From NCBI RefSeq assembly GCF_021699195.1, contig NZ_SSXE01000101.1, positions 1 through 34,431 of the forward strand: DNA of 34,431 bases. Direction: 5' to 3'. The number at the start of each line of letters is the position of its first letter. The stretch's first letter is position 1. A program made the position numbers and the translations under genes. Shown one piece after another: positions 23,383-31,903 of the stretch. Under the pieces are notes generated by a model. That model saw only the letters and a list, made by a program, of their open reading frames with translations. It ran no database searches and was not told the DNA's origin. Source of the DNA: Nonomuraea sp. MG754425. GTDB lineage: Bacteria; Actinomycetota; Actinomycetes; Streptosporangiales; Streptosporangiaceae.

Positions 23383-23742
23383 TCAGTCGGCGCAGATGGC
23401 GAAGACGCTGATGCCGACGTCGTTGTAGCCGTCCTGGCGGCCGATGCCGATCCAGCCGCGCCCGTCGTCGGTGGGGAAGGAGCCGACGAGGATGGCCCGG
23501 TTGCCGCGGGCCTCCGCGCCGCCGCCCAGGACCCTCTTGCCGCCGGGGCAGTACAGCGTGCGGCGCTGGAAGTTGGGGACGTTCGCGTTCGGCAGCGTGA
23601 CGATCTGGTAGCCCGGGGGCAGTGCCGACTGGACGGCCGTCGTGGCGGACGCCGACGTGGTGCTCGCCACGGCGACCGCGGTCACGCACGCCCCGGCCGC
23701 GACGGCGGCGAGCGGGAGGGCCAGGAGCTTCTTGAACTGCAT
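23383..23742 (-). CDS. Small secreted protein with a CPGGKRVLGGG-type module
   Basis: 119 residues from ATG 23742, with AAGGAG 7 nt upstream. Residues 1-35 are a signal peptide (MQFKKLLALPLAAVAAGACVTAVAVA, cut after the Ala-rich stretch). The mature chain has YCPGGKRVLGGGAEARGN, then SFPTDDGRGWIGIGRQ, and ends AICAD. This is a recurring module of exported actinobacterial proteins of unknown function, and the two cysteines (in YCPGG and AICAD) probably pair. The 195 bp upstream carry CATGACA (23864-23870) facing TGTCATG (23891-23897), a candidate regulatory dyad. Confidence 0.82.
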   Translation of the reverse strand: MQFKKLLALPLAAVAAGACVTAVAVASTTSASATTAVQSALPPGYQIVTLPNANVPNFQRRTLYCPGGKRVLGGGAEARGNRAILVGSFPTDDGRGWIGIGRQDGYNDVGISVFAICAD

Positions 23743-23863
23743 GTGCTTCTCCTTGTTACCGTCCCCTGGCGGGCACGCTCCGGGCAGCACGAAGCACGCC
23801 GGCGAATGCGGTGCTGTGGAGGGAGTGTCCGCAGGGGCGAGAGGGCCTGACACGCTGAGTATC

Positions 23864-23897
23864 CATGACATCACTCACCGCGTCCATAGGTGTCATG
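23864..23897. promoter_or_regulatory. Spaced dyad upstream of the secreted-protein gene
   Basis: CATGACA (23864-23870) and TGTCATG (23891-23897) are perfect inverted copies with 20 bp between them, located about 120 bp upstream of the 23742 start and 40 bp downstream of the membrane-anchored protein gene. On the minus strand GATACT lies next to it and may be a -10 box. Confidence 0.35.
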
Positions 23898-23937
23898 TGC
23901 GGGGTGACGGGGGCGTGCTGCCCGGTATGAGGGCAGT

Positions 23938-24525
23938 TCAGCGCAGTTGGGGGTCGATCCAGACGCCGACGGTGTCGCCGTGGCACTGCTGCGTGCTGGT
24001 GGTGCTCACGACGATCGAGACCTGGATGGCGTCCCGGATGTCCACGTCCACGTCCCTGAGTTGTCCCAGCCCGGCGGAACCGGTGTAGACGGTCCGGTTG
24101 TCGGCCCGAACCGAGAACTTCAGCGGGCGCGGGACGGGCGAGGTGTCGGCGATGCCGACGGACGCGGTCAGGCGGGTGTATTTCTTGCCTGCCAGGAATG
24201 TCACGCTGAAGTGGTCATTGAGCCAGCAGGGCGAGGTCGAAAGCACTTTGTCATAGGTTTTCCCGTTGACCGCCAGCGGCTGCTCTTGCCACGATTCCTT
24301 GTCGTCGTCGGAGACGGGCGGCTGGTCGACCAGCGAGAACACCTGCGAAGGCGCGGCGGCCGGGGATGAAGAAGCGCCGGTCGGCGGGCCGGACGGTGGC
24401 GGCGCGGCCTCCTGCCCGTCGGACATCGTGAAGGCCACGGTGATCACGGCGGCGGCCACGGTCGCGACGGCGCCGATGAGCGCCACGCGGATCGCTTCCG
24501 ACAGGCGAGGCTTCTTCGAATTCAC
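23938..24525 (-). CDS. Membrane-anchored protein with NPCBM/NEW2-like carbohydrate-binding domain
   Basis: 195 residues from GTG 24525; an ATG at 24585 would add 20 residues, and neither start has a strong ribosome binding site. Residues about 8-35 form one membrane helix (IRVALIGAVATVAAAVITVAF), followed by a Pro/Ser-rich spacer and an outer domain. The outer part (about 75-195) resembles an NPCBM fold: LAVNGKTYDKVLSTSPC, then HFSVTFLAGKKYTRLTASVGIAD, LKFSVRADNRTVYTGS and IQVSIVVSTT, ending VGVWIDPQL. Cysteines in SPCW and TQQCHG may pair. It may bind wall sugars; the assignment rests on pattern only. Confidence 0.7.
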   Translation of the reverse strand: MNSKKPRLSEAIRVALIGAVATVAAAVITVAFTMSDGQEAAPPPSGPPTGASSSPAAAPSQVFSLVDQPPVSDDDKESWQEQPLAVNGKTYDKVLSTSPCWLNDHFSVTFLAGKKYTRLTASVGIADTSPVPRPLKFSVRADNRTVYTGSAGLGQLRDVDVDIRDAIQVSIVVSTTSTQQCHGDTVGVWIDPQLR

Positions 24526-24588
24526 CAATGTAGCCCTATCACAATGCGCGCCGCCCTTACCCGCCCTATTTAGTTTTATCCCCATATT

Positions 24589-24623
24589 GGGCTGCATGGC
24601 AGTTATGCCGATATTTGCAGCCC
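24589..24623 (-). terminator. Hairpin after the WYL regulator gene
   Basis: GGGCTGCA (24589-24596) pairs with TGCAGCCC (24616-24623), with an inner GGC/GCC pairing around an AGTTAT loop. It begins 10 bp beyond the WYL stop on the minus strand. The surrounding 100 bp are unusually AT-rich for this window and could also hold the promoter of the next gene. Confidence 0.5.
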
Positions 24624-24632
24624 CCCGGGTGT

Positions 24633-25592
24633 TCAGCCCGCCGCGTCGAGGAGGCGGGCGCCGAGCGCGCGCAGGTGCTCGGCGAGTTCGGGCGGCTCGT
24701 GCACCTCGAACGGCACGCCGAGTTGCCCGACCCACGCCGCGAGCTCGTCCAGGGAGTCGGCGCCCGCGTTGAGCACGCACGTGTCGCGCGTGGCCGGTTC
24801 GACCGCCGCGACGGTGGCCGGCATCCGGGCGGCCACAACCTCGGCGGGTGCGTGCACCGTGAACCGGCCGCGATAACGGTACGGGTGCACGGAGATCCGC
24901 TCCGACACGTAGCGGACGAACCCGCCGGCGGGCGGCTCGCGGGGGGCGAAGCGCGGCCCGTTCGGCGTGCGCAGCCGCATCCGGTCGACGCGGAACGTGC
25001 GCCAGTCACGCCGGCCGGTGTCCCACGCCACCAGGTACCAGCGGCGTCCCGAGCTCACCAGCCGGTACGGCTCGGCGGCGCGGCGGCCCTCGGCGTCGTC
25101 GCGGGCCCGGTAGTCGAAGCGCAGGCTCTCCCGGTCGCGCACCGCCGTGGCGATCACGGTGAGCACGGCCGCGTCCACCGCGCCGGCCGGGGCGGACAGC
25201 GGGACCGTGGCCGAGCGCAGCGCGCTGACCCGATGCCGGAGCCGGGGCGGGAGCACCTGCTCCAGCTTGACCAGCGCGCGTACCGAGTTCTCCTCGATCC
25301 CGGCCACACCGGAGACCGCGGCGGTGCCCAGCCCGACCGCGACGGCGACGGCCTCCTCCTCGTCGAGCAGCAGCGGCGGAACCCCGGTGCCGGCCCCGAG
25401 GCGGTAGCCGGGCGTCCCGGCGGTGGCGTGCACGGTGTAGCCGAGTTCGCGCAGGCGCTCGACGTCGCGGCGGACCGTCCGGCCCGAGACGCCCAGCCGT
25501 TCGGCGAGTTCCGCGCCCGGCCAGTCCCGCGGCATCTGCAGCAGCGACAGCAGCCGCAGCAGCCGCGCCGAGGTCTCCAACATGCCGGCCAT
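24633..25592 (-). CDS. WYL-domain transcriptional regulator (YafY/DeoR-type)
   Basis: 319 residues; ATG 25592 is used, but ATG 25583 is possible, since TAGGAT (25590-25595) sits where a -10 box for a leaderless start would lie. The N-terminal helix-turn-helix (about 5-60) reads LLRLLSLLQMPRDWPGAELAERLGVSGRTVRRDVERLRELGY. The WYL domain (about 140-220) includes FDYRARDDAEGRRAAEPYRLVSSGRRWYLVAWDTGRRDWRTFRVDRM, and a WCX-type C-terminal domain follows. WYL proteins respond to small ligands or nucleic acid. It is divergent from an epoxide hydrolase gene over a short palindrome, a frequent actinobacterial pairing. Confidence 0.9.
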   Translation of the reverse strand: MAGMLETSARLLRLLSLLQMPRDWPGAELAERLGVSGRTVRRDVERLRELGYTVHATAGTPGYRLGAGTGVPPLLLDEEEAVAVAVGLGTAAVSGVAGIEENSVRALVKLEQVLPPRLRHRVSALRSATVPLSAPAGAVDAAVLTVIATAVRDRESLRFDYRARDDAEGRRAAEPYRLVSSGRRWYLVAWDTGRRDWRTFRVDRMRLRTPNGPRFAPREPPAGGFVRYVSERISVHPYRYRGRFTVHAPAEVVAARMPATVAAVEPATRDTCVLNAGADSLDELAAWVGQLGVPFEVHEPPELAEHLRALGARLLDAAG

Positions 25593-25594
25593 CC

Positions 25595-25613
25595 TAGGAC
25601 CGAACCTGTCCTA
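25595..25613. promoter_or_regulatory. Operator between WYL regulator and epoxide hydrolase
   Basis: TAGGAC (25595-25600) faces GTCCTA (25608-25613) across 7 bp in a divergent intergenic space of only 43 bp. It overlaps the likely -10 region of both genes, so one bound dimer would shut both. Confidence 0.65.
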
Positions 25614-25635
25614 ACCGGCTTCTAGCGTTACCCCC

Positions 25636-26781
25636 ATGAACGACGACCAGCAGATTCACCCGTTCCGTATCGACGTCCCGCAGGCCCAGCTCGACGACCT
25701 GCGCGACCGGCTCGCCGCGACCCGCTGGCCGGACGAGCTGCCCGGGACCGGCTGGTCCTACGGCGTGCCGGTCGGCTACGCGCGCCGGCTGGCCGCGTAC
25801 TGGCGCGCCGGGTTCGACTGGCGCGCCGCCGAAGCGCGGCTGAACGCCTTCCCGCAGTTCACGACCCGCATCGACGGGCAGAACGTGCACTTCCTGCACG
25901 CCCGCTCACCCGAGCCGGACGCGCTCGCGCTGATCCTCACGCACGGCTGGCCCGGCTCGGTGGCCGAGTTCATGAACGTCATCGGGCCGCTCACCGACCC
26001 GGCCGCGCACGGCGGCGACGCGGCCGACGCCTTCCACGTCGTCGCCCCGTCGATCCCCGGCTTCGGCTTCTCCGGGCCGACCACCGAACCCGGCTGGCAC
26101 CTGGACCGGGTCGCCGGGGCGTGGGCCGAACTGATGCGCCGCCTGGGCTACCACCGCTACGGCGCGCAGGGCGGCGACAGCGGCGCGGTCATCTCACCGG
26201 CGCTCGGCCGCGCTGACAGCGCGCGGGTCGTGGGCGTGCACGTCAACGGCGGCCTCGGCTTCCCGTCGGGCGACCCGGCCGAGTTCGAGGGGCTCACCGG
26301 GGCCGAACTCGCCCGGCTCGGCCAATTCCAGGACCAGGACCGCTCCGGTTATGCGATCATCCAGGCGACCCGGCCGCAGACGCTGGCGTTCGGCCTGCAC
26401 GACTCTCCCGCCGCGCAACTGGCGTGGATCGCCGAGAAGTTCCAGGAATGGACCGACCCGGCGCACGAACTGCCCGAGGACGCGGTCGACATCGACCAGT
26501 TGCTCACCAACATCGGCATCTACTGGTTCACCGGGACCGCCGCGTCGTCGGCCCGCCTCTACAAGGAGACGCAGAGCTCGTGGGGCTCGGCCACCGCGTA
26601 CTCGCCGGTGCCGCACGGCGTCGCCGTCTTCCCCGGCGACCCGGGCGTGCGCCGGATCGCCGAGCGCGAGCACAAGGTCGTGCACTGGTCGGAGTTCGAC
26701 CGGGGCGGCCACTTCGCCGCCATGGAGGCCCCCGACCTGCTCGTCGCCGACGTCCGGACCTTCTTCCGCACCCTGCGCTGA
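25636..26781 (+). CDS. Epoxide hydrolase (EHN domain plus alpha/beta hydrolase)
   Basis: 381 residues, the usual length of microsomal-type epoxide hydrolases. Residues about 5-100 are the EHN cap-side domain (IHPFRIDVPQAQLDDLRDRLAATRWPDE). The hydrolase core has the oxyanion motif HGWPG (103-107), nucleophile D181 in GGDSG, a Tyr pair in the lid region, and catalytic H359 in GGHFAAMEAPD. It opens epoxides to vicinal diols through a covalent Asp ester in the cytoplasm. There is no ribosome binding site; TAGCGT lies about 8 nt before the ATG, which fits a leaderless mRNA. It is probably controlled by the divergent WYL regulator. Confidence 0.92.
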   Translation: MNDDQQIHPFRIDVPQAQLDDLRDRLAATRWPDELPGTGWSYGVPVGYARRLAAYWRAGFDWRAAEARLNAFPQFTTRIDGQNVHFLHARSPEPDALALILTHGWPGSVAEFMNVIGPLTDPAAHGGDAADAFHVVAPSIPGFGFSGPTTEPGWHLDRVAGAWAELMRRLGYHRYGAQGGDSGAVISPALGRADSARVVGVHVNGGLGFPSGDPAEFEGLTGAELARLGQFQDQDRSGYAIIQATRPQTLAFGLHDSPAAQLAWIAEKFQEWTDPAHELPEDAVDIDQLLTNIGIYWFTGTAASSARLYKETQSSWGSATAYSPVPHGVAVFPGDPGVRRIAEREHKVVHWSEFDRGGHFAAMEAPDLLVADVRTFFRTLR

Positions 26782-26804
26782 GGACCCGGGCGCCGGCCTG
26801 CGGG

Positions 26805-26885
26805 CTACTGCCGGACGGTCGGATACACCATCCCGTCCACGGGCAGCCCCGCGGCGGCGATCTTCGCCCGTAACCCGCCGCTCAT
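26805..26885 (-). pseudogene. 26-residue open frame, possible C-terminal gene remnant
   Basis: On the minus strand ATG 26885 to TAG 26805 encodes a 26-residue peptide starting MSGGLRAKIAAAGLP and ending MVYPTVRQ. It has the amino-acid look of the C-terminal end of a real protein and no ribosome binding site. I cannot name the parent. It lies in the 198-bp gap between the epoxide hydrolase and the large DUF4132-like gene. Confidence 0.25.
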
Positions 26886-26979
26886 GGCAGCGCGGCGCGG
26901 AACAAGCCACCCCGTTACTACGGGTGAATCATCCGTTTCCCCGGTGAAATGTCGTAGGCGTGATCAAGAATGGCCTGCC

Positions 26980-29900
26980 ATGAGATGGATCGGGATCGCG
27001 ACGGGCCACGAGATCAGCGTCGACGGGACGCGGCGGCCGGTGCTCGCCTGCCGGACGGCCGCGGGCCGCGTGCTGGGCAAGGTGCCCGCGAACGTCAAGA
27101 AGGATCCGGACGCGGTGCGGCTGGCCGCCCTCTGCGACCGGATCGGCGAGCACGCGCGCGCGGTGCACGACCGGGTCGAGTCCTGGATGGTGCGGTCGCT
27201 GCCCGTCCCGGCCGAGGTGTTCGCCGCCGTGTGGGACGACCCGGTGTGGCGTGAGACGCTCACCGGCCTGGTCATCGCCCCGATCGTCGGCGGCGCGCCC
27301 GACCTCGGCCGGTGCGCGCTCCTGCGCGAAGGCGCGTGGACGGGCGCGGACGCCTTCGCGATCCCGCACCCGCTGCTGCTCGGCGACGACCTGCCCCTCT
27401 GGCGGGCCCGGCACCTCACGCAGGTCGTCGAGCAGGTACGCCGCGAGACGTGGACGCGTCCCGCGAGCATGGACCGGACGTTCGACGTGGTCGACACCTT
27501 CGGATACGCCCGCTACGAGAGCGGCGCCGCGTTCGAGCGCCGCGTGCACGAGCTGGGCGGGCGCATCAGGGGGAACACGGCGCGCTGCACCGTGCACGCG
27601 CCCGAGCCGCTCGGCGTCGAGATCGACCTCGACTGGAGCGGGCCGATGAGCCCGGCCTACCTGGAGCGGCTGAGCTTCCGCGCGGGCGGCCGGGAGATCG
27701 GCGACATCGCCTGGTCCGAAGGCGTCCGCATCCTCATGACGCTGTACGCCCACCGCACCGTGGACGAGAGGCGGCCGGAACCGGAGGCGGCCGACGCGTA
27801 CTCCGCCTACTGCGACGCCCACCTGGGCGAGCCCGGCACCGTGGCGCCCTGCGCCATCGCCGCACCGACACGCGAGGTGCTGCTGCGCGCCGGCGCGGTG
27901 CTGCCGGGCGCGCCCGCCGGCCCCGGCGAGGACGCGTGCGTCGCCGTCCGTTACGAGCACGCCGTCCTGGACGAGCCGCTCGTCGAACTGGTCCGGCGCG
28001 CGGCCGTGCACGGCGACAAGGCCGAGAAGTCGCTGCACGACCTGGACCCGGTGGCCGAGACCGGCGTCGGCACCGTGGACGCGGGCCCGCTCGGCTTCCT
28101 CGCCTTCGCCCTGCACAAGTACCCGGCGCACCGCGCCCGCGTCCTGGCCGCGAACACCGACCTGCGGGCCGCCCGCGTGCTGGCCGCGCGCAAGCCGGGC
28201 TTCGCGCGCGAGGCGCTCTCCCGTACCGGCGCGGACCTGGAGACGTACACGCCCGCGCTGCTGCCGGCCTTCTACGAGGAGTGCGCGCGGATCCTGGCCG
28301 ACGTGGGCAGCGCCCGTTTCGCCGCCGCCTTCTTCGACAAGGCCCGCGCCGCCGAGGACACGCACACGCTGCCGGTCGACGAGACCGCGCTCGTCGCGGC
28401 GCACCTGGCCGCGGGACCGGACACCGCCGCGACGACCACGCTCAAGAAGCACGGCAGGCGGCTGGCCGCCCGCCATCCCGCCCCCGTCGCGTACCACTGG
28501 CATCGCAGGCTGCTCACCGAGTGGTGCGAGAAGGTCCCGGACGGCGCGGACGGCGCGCTCGTCCTGGCCGACGGCTGGGCGGCGCTGGCCAAGGCCGCCG
28601 GGCACCCCCTCGGCGCGCCCGAGGACGAACGCGCCGTCCGCGCCCTGCTGAACAGCGGCTGCATGGAGTCGGCGCCGCAGGCCCTGTGGAGGTTCGTCCT
28701 GGCGCTGCTCGGCCCGATGGCGCGGGCGGAGGCGGGCATCGGCCGCGCGTTCCTCGCCACCCTGCCGCTGCCCGCCAAGGACACCCCCAAGGCCAAGAGC
28801 GCGGCGGTCTCCCTCCTGCTCGGCAACCTCGCCGACGCGGGCCTGACCACCCCCTTCACCACGTTCCCCGAGGCGGAGGCGAAGGACTGGCTCGGCCGTT
28901 TCCTGACGCGGTACGCAGGGCTCGCCCTGCCCGTCGCCGGTCTCGGCGACCTCCTGCACGACGCCGGCACGCGGCTGCGCGCACAGGGCCGCACCTGCGA
29001 CGGCCACGAGGCGATCCTGGGAGCGGACGAGTACGAGGTCAACTCCTGGGAGGAGACCGCCGCCGACCTCCCGCTCCTCGATCTCCTCCTGGAGCGCGGC
29101 GTCCCGCTCGCGCGGCCCCGGCTGCTGCACACCTACAAGCTGTACGACCGGCTCGCCGCCGGGGCGGGCACCGGCCTGGCCGCCGTCGCCGCCGACCCGG
29201 ACTGGGCCCCGCTGCTGCGCGACGCGATCGTGGGCAGCGTGACCAACCAGCTCAACGTCACCGAGCCGGCCGTCCCGAAGCAGACCGCCCCCGAGACCGT
29301 ACGGGCCCTGACCACGACACCCGGAACGGCGCGGATCGTCGCCGCCATCCTGGCCGAGCATGCCGAGCGGGTCTCCCGGCAGGGGCTTCCCGACGTGCAC
29401 GCCGCCCTGTGCGACGCCGGACGGTTCACCGTCGCCGGAGTCCCCGGCCCCCTCCTGGACAGCGTGCGGACCATCGCGGCCGAGGCGGACCCGGTCCGCG
29501 CCCTCGCCGCCGCGCTGAGCGGCGGCGTCCTCGACGAGCTGGAACTGCCCGCGTTCCTGCCCGCCCACGTCCACACCATCACCGACTACCTGGAGGAGAG
29601 CGGCGCCGACCTGCTCCTCATCGAGGCCGGCCGGCTCTGGGAGCACAAGTTCCGCGCCTCCGTTGTCACCCCGGACGGCGTCGGCCCGGCCCACGGCTTC
29701 GGCACCTACGAGGACGTCTCCAGCCGCTCCCACGAACGCAGCGAGGCGCGCGACCTCGAGGACCGCTGCCTGATCGTGGTGGACGGCCGGGTGACCGTGC
29801 TGGACCACGGCGGCCCGCACTGCCCGCACGGCAGCGCGCACCCCGCCGCCCGCCGCGTCGTGCCGGCCGACGGCGAGCGGGTCGTCTTCCCCGGCGGCGC

Positions 29901-31824
29901 CGAGGCCACCGTGTGGCGCGGCCGGGGCCGGCTCATCGAGCTGCGCGACCCGGCCGGGCGGACCATCGGCCGCTACGTCCGCGGCTGGGGCCGGGTGCCC
30001 GAGCACGACGGCGCCGAGAACATCGGCACGGTCGCGCGCCACCGCTACGCGTCCGGGACGCACCTGGTCGCGCCGCCCGGCCGGTGGGCGGCGATGCGGC
30101 CGCGCGACCCCGAAGGATCCAGGGCGCTGCGTGCTGTCGACGAGAAGAAGGCGCAGGCCCTGATCGACGTCGCCGACGCCGCGCTCGCCGCCGAACTCAT
30201 GCGGGTGCTCGACCCCGAGGTCTGGTACGAGGAGCAGGACACCGCCCGCGACGAACTGACGGGACGACTGCGCCCGCTCCTGCCGGAGATCACCGACGAG
30301 TCGCTCCTGAAGGGCGTCACGTCCCTGGTGTGGACGGCCGTCGAATGCCGCGAGCGCGCGTTCGCCCTGCTGGAACGCCTGGCGCTGACCCCGCCGCCGC
30401 ACCTGAGCCCGGCGTCCGCCTGCGCGCCGCCCGCCGTCCGGGCCACGAAGTCCCGCGAGCCGGACGATCCGGGGCCCGCGTCGGCGTACGACCGGATCGT
30501 CCACTTCGCTCCTGCCGCCGTCGAGGTGCCGTACGACAAGAACATCGCGAGGTTCGACTCCTCCGCCGTCAAGGGGGTGGAGAACACACTGGGCCGTCTC
30601 GGGGCCGCCGTCCTGGAGGCCGCGTGGGGCGAGGGCGGCGGGCGCGCGCGCCTGCGGCGGCTGGCCGCCGTCCCCGAACTCCTGCGTACCGACGGCACCT
30701 GGCACGTCGCCCGGCTGCGCCCGGAGTACCAGCTCGGGCAGATCTGCTCGGGGCGCGGCCCCATCATGGCCGCCGCCGTCGCCGATCACGAGAAGGTGGG
30801 GGTGGGGTACGCGGTCACGGCGCTCCTGCACACCCCCGGCGGCCCCGACCCGCTCCTGTTCACCCGCAACCGCGTCGTCGAGTTGCGGACCTGCCGCGGC
30901 TGGGGCGACCCGGACCGGCTGCGTCAGGCGCTCGACCTGATCGACGAGAACGGCCCGCCGCCCGTGGACCGCGAGGCGACCGTGCGCGCGTTCGCGCAGG
31001 GCACGGGCCTGTCACCGGCCCAGTGCCTGATCCTGCTGTCCACCTCGGCCCGCACGCTGTCCTGGCCGGAGGGCTGGGCGCGGGGGCGCGTCGCCGCCTT
31101 CCGGTCGGCCGACGCCGACCGCGCCCTCGAACTCGGCCTGAGCGAGATCGAACTGCGTGTCGCCGCGCTGTCCCTGGAGGCGCTCACCACCACCGACGAG
31201 GCCGTCGAAGTCGTCGAACTGCTCATGCCCGACGACCCCGCCGACCTCTGGCGTGCCGGCCCCGGCCTGGAGCGGGCGCTCGCGTACTGGACGGACCGCC
31301 ACCCGAGGCTCACCCCGCTCACCACCGCGCAGTGGGTCACCCTCGCCGCCGGCGCCGAGGACGCCCTGCCGGCGCTGATCGCGCTGCTCGGCGAGCGTCC
31401 GTCCGTGCCGCCGCTGGGTCACCTCGCCCGCGCCGCGGGGCTCCTGGCCGACCGGCTGCCCAAGGACCACCCCGCCCGTACGACCGCCGCCGCCCGCCTG
31501 CGTGACCTGCACGGACACCTCACCGCCCCGGACACGACCCTGCCCGTCGCCGCCGGGGTCACCTCGGTCGCCGCCCTGGAACGGGCCGCCGCGGCGAGCG
31601 CGGCCCACCTGGCGGACGGCCGGCTCGCCATCGGCGAAGCCCTCACCCTGGAGCCCGCCGGGGACGGCTACCGCGTCCACCTGCGCCCGTCCCGCTGGGC
31701 AGCCCTGGACGCGCTGGCGCCGGCCCTGCGCCGCGGCGGCGCCGCCGGGGTCGCCCTGGTCATGGAGGACCTGCGTTTCCTGCGCTCGTCCGAGGCGCTG
31801 GAGGCCGCGGCGCGGCTGGAGTGA
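26980..31824 (+). CDS. Very large DUF4132-like protein
   Basis: 1,614 residues from ATG 26980 (MRWIGIATGHEISVDG); no good ribosome binding site is visible. The N-terminal third has features seen in DUF4132/MolR-type proteins: WDDPVWRETLTGLVIAPIVGG, IPHPLLLGDDLPLWRARHLTQVVEQVRRETW and a following IAWSEGVRILMTLYA. The middle is helical-repeat-like and Ala/Leu-rich. A beta-rich part (about 915-1040) includes RCLIVVDGRVTVLDHGGPHCPHGSAHPAARRVV and RTIGRYVRGWGRV. The C-terminal part again is helical. There is no signal peptide, membrane helix or Walker motif, so it is likely cytoplasmic. The biochemical role of DUF4132 proteins is not established. It stands alone as a transcription unit, with 198 bp upstream and an APH-fold gene 79 bp downstream. 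Confidence 0.7.
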   Translation: MRWIGIATGHEISVDGTRRPVLACRTAAGRVLGKVPANVKKDPDAVRLAALCDRIGEHARAVHDRVESWMVRSLPVPAEVFAAVWDDPVWRETLTGLVIAPIVGGAPDLGRCALLREGAWTGADAFAIPHPLLLGDDLPLWRARHLTQVVEQVRRETWTRPASMDRTFDVVDTFGYARYESGAAFERRVHELGGRIRGNTARCTVHAPEPLGVEIDLDWSGPMSPAYLERLSFRAGGREIGDIAWSEGVRILMTLYAHRTVDERRPEPEAADAYSAYCDAHLGEPGTVAPCAIAAPTREVLLRAGAVLPGAPAGPGEDACVAVRYEHAVLDEPLVELVRRAAVHGDKAEKSLHDLDPVAETGVGTVDAGPLGFLAFALHKYPAHRARVLAANTDLRAARVLAARKPGFAREALSRTGADLETYTPALLPAFYEECARILADVGSARFAAAFFDKARAAEDTHTLPVDETALVAAHLAAGPDTAATTTLKKHGRRLAARHPAPVAYHWHRRLLTEWCEKVPDGADGALVLADGWAALAKAAGHPLGAPEDERAVRALLNSGCMESAPQALWRFVLALLGPMARAEAGIGRAFLATLPLPAKDTPKAKSAAVSLLLGNLADAGLTTPFTTFPEAEAKDWLGRFLTRYAGLALPVAGLGDLLHDAGTRLRAQGRTCDGHEAILGADEYEVNSWEETAADLPLLDLLLERGVPLARPRLLHTYKLYDRLAAGAGTGLAAVAADPDWAPLLRDAIVGSVTNQLNVTEPAVPKQTAPETVRALTTTPGTARIVAAILAEHAERVSRQGLPDVHAALCDAGRFTVAGVPGPLLDSVRTIAAEADPVRALAAALSGGVLDELELPAFLPAHVHTITDYLEESGADLLLIEAGRLWEHKFRASVVTPDGVGPAHGFGTYEDVSSRSHERSEARDLEDRCLIVVDGRVTVLDHGGPHCPHGSAHPAARRVVPADGERVVFPGGAEATVWRGRGRLIELRDPAGRTIGRYVRGWGRVPEHDGAENIGTVARHRYASGTHLVAPPGRWAAMRPRDPEGSRALRAVDEKKAQALIDVADAALAAELMRVLDPEVWYEEQDTARDELTGRLRPLLPEITDESLLKGVTSLVWTAVECRERAFALLERLALTPPPHLSPASACAPPAVRATKSREPDDPGPASAYDRIVHFAPAAVEVPYDKNIARFDSSAVKGVENTLGRLGAAVLEAAWGEGGGRARLRRLAAVPELLRTDGTWHVARLRPEYQLGQICSGRGPIMAAAVADHEKVGVGYAVTALLHTPGGPDPLLFTRNRVVELRTCRGWGDPDRLRQALDLIDENGPPPVDREATVRAFAQGTGLSPAQCLILLSTSARTLSWPEGWARGRVAAFRSADADRALELGLSEIELRVAALSLEALTTTDEAVEVVELLMPDDPADLWRAGPGLERALAYWTDRHPRLTPLTTAQWVTLAAGAEDALPALIALLGERPSVPPLGHLARAAGLLADRLPKDHPARTTAAARLRDLHGHLTAPDTTLPVAAGVTSVAALERAAAASAAHLADGRLAIGEALTLEPAGDGYRVHLRPSRWAALDALAPALRRGGAAGVALVMEDLRFLRSSEALEAAARLE

Positions 31825-31903
31825 CGTGCCCGTTCGGGTGAACCCGGCCACGGGGCCGTCATAGGCTCCGGGGCACGGGGCCGGGTGGAGGGGGAGCGGG
31901 CGG

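Noticed and set aside
26929..30831. 1,300-codon open frame antisense to the DUF4132-like gene
   Set aside because: Its composition (Gly, Arg, Val, Gln, Ala without secondary-structure pattern) is that of a GC-bias shadow, and the plus-strand gene explains the region.
27312..31505. 1,397-codon alternative frame on the same strand as the DUF4132-like gene
   Set aside because: Arg/Ala/Pro/Gly-rich shadow frame with no recognisable domain.
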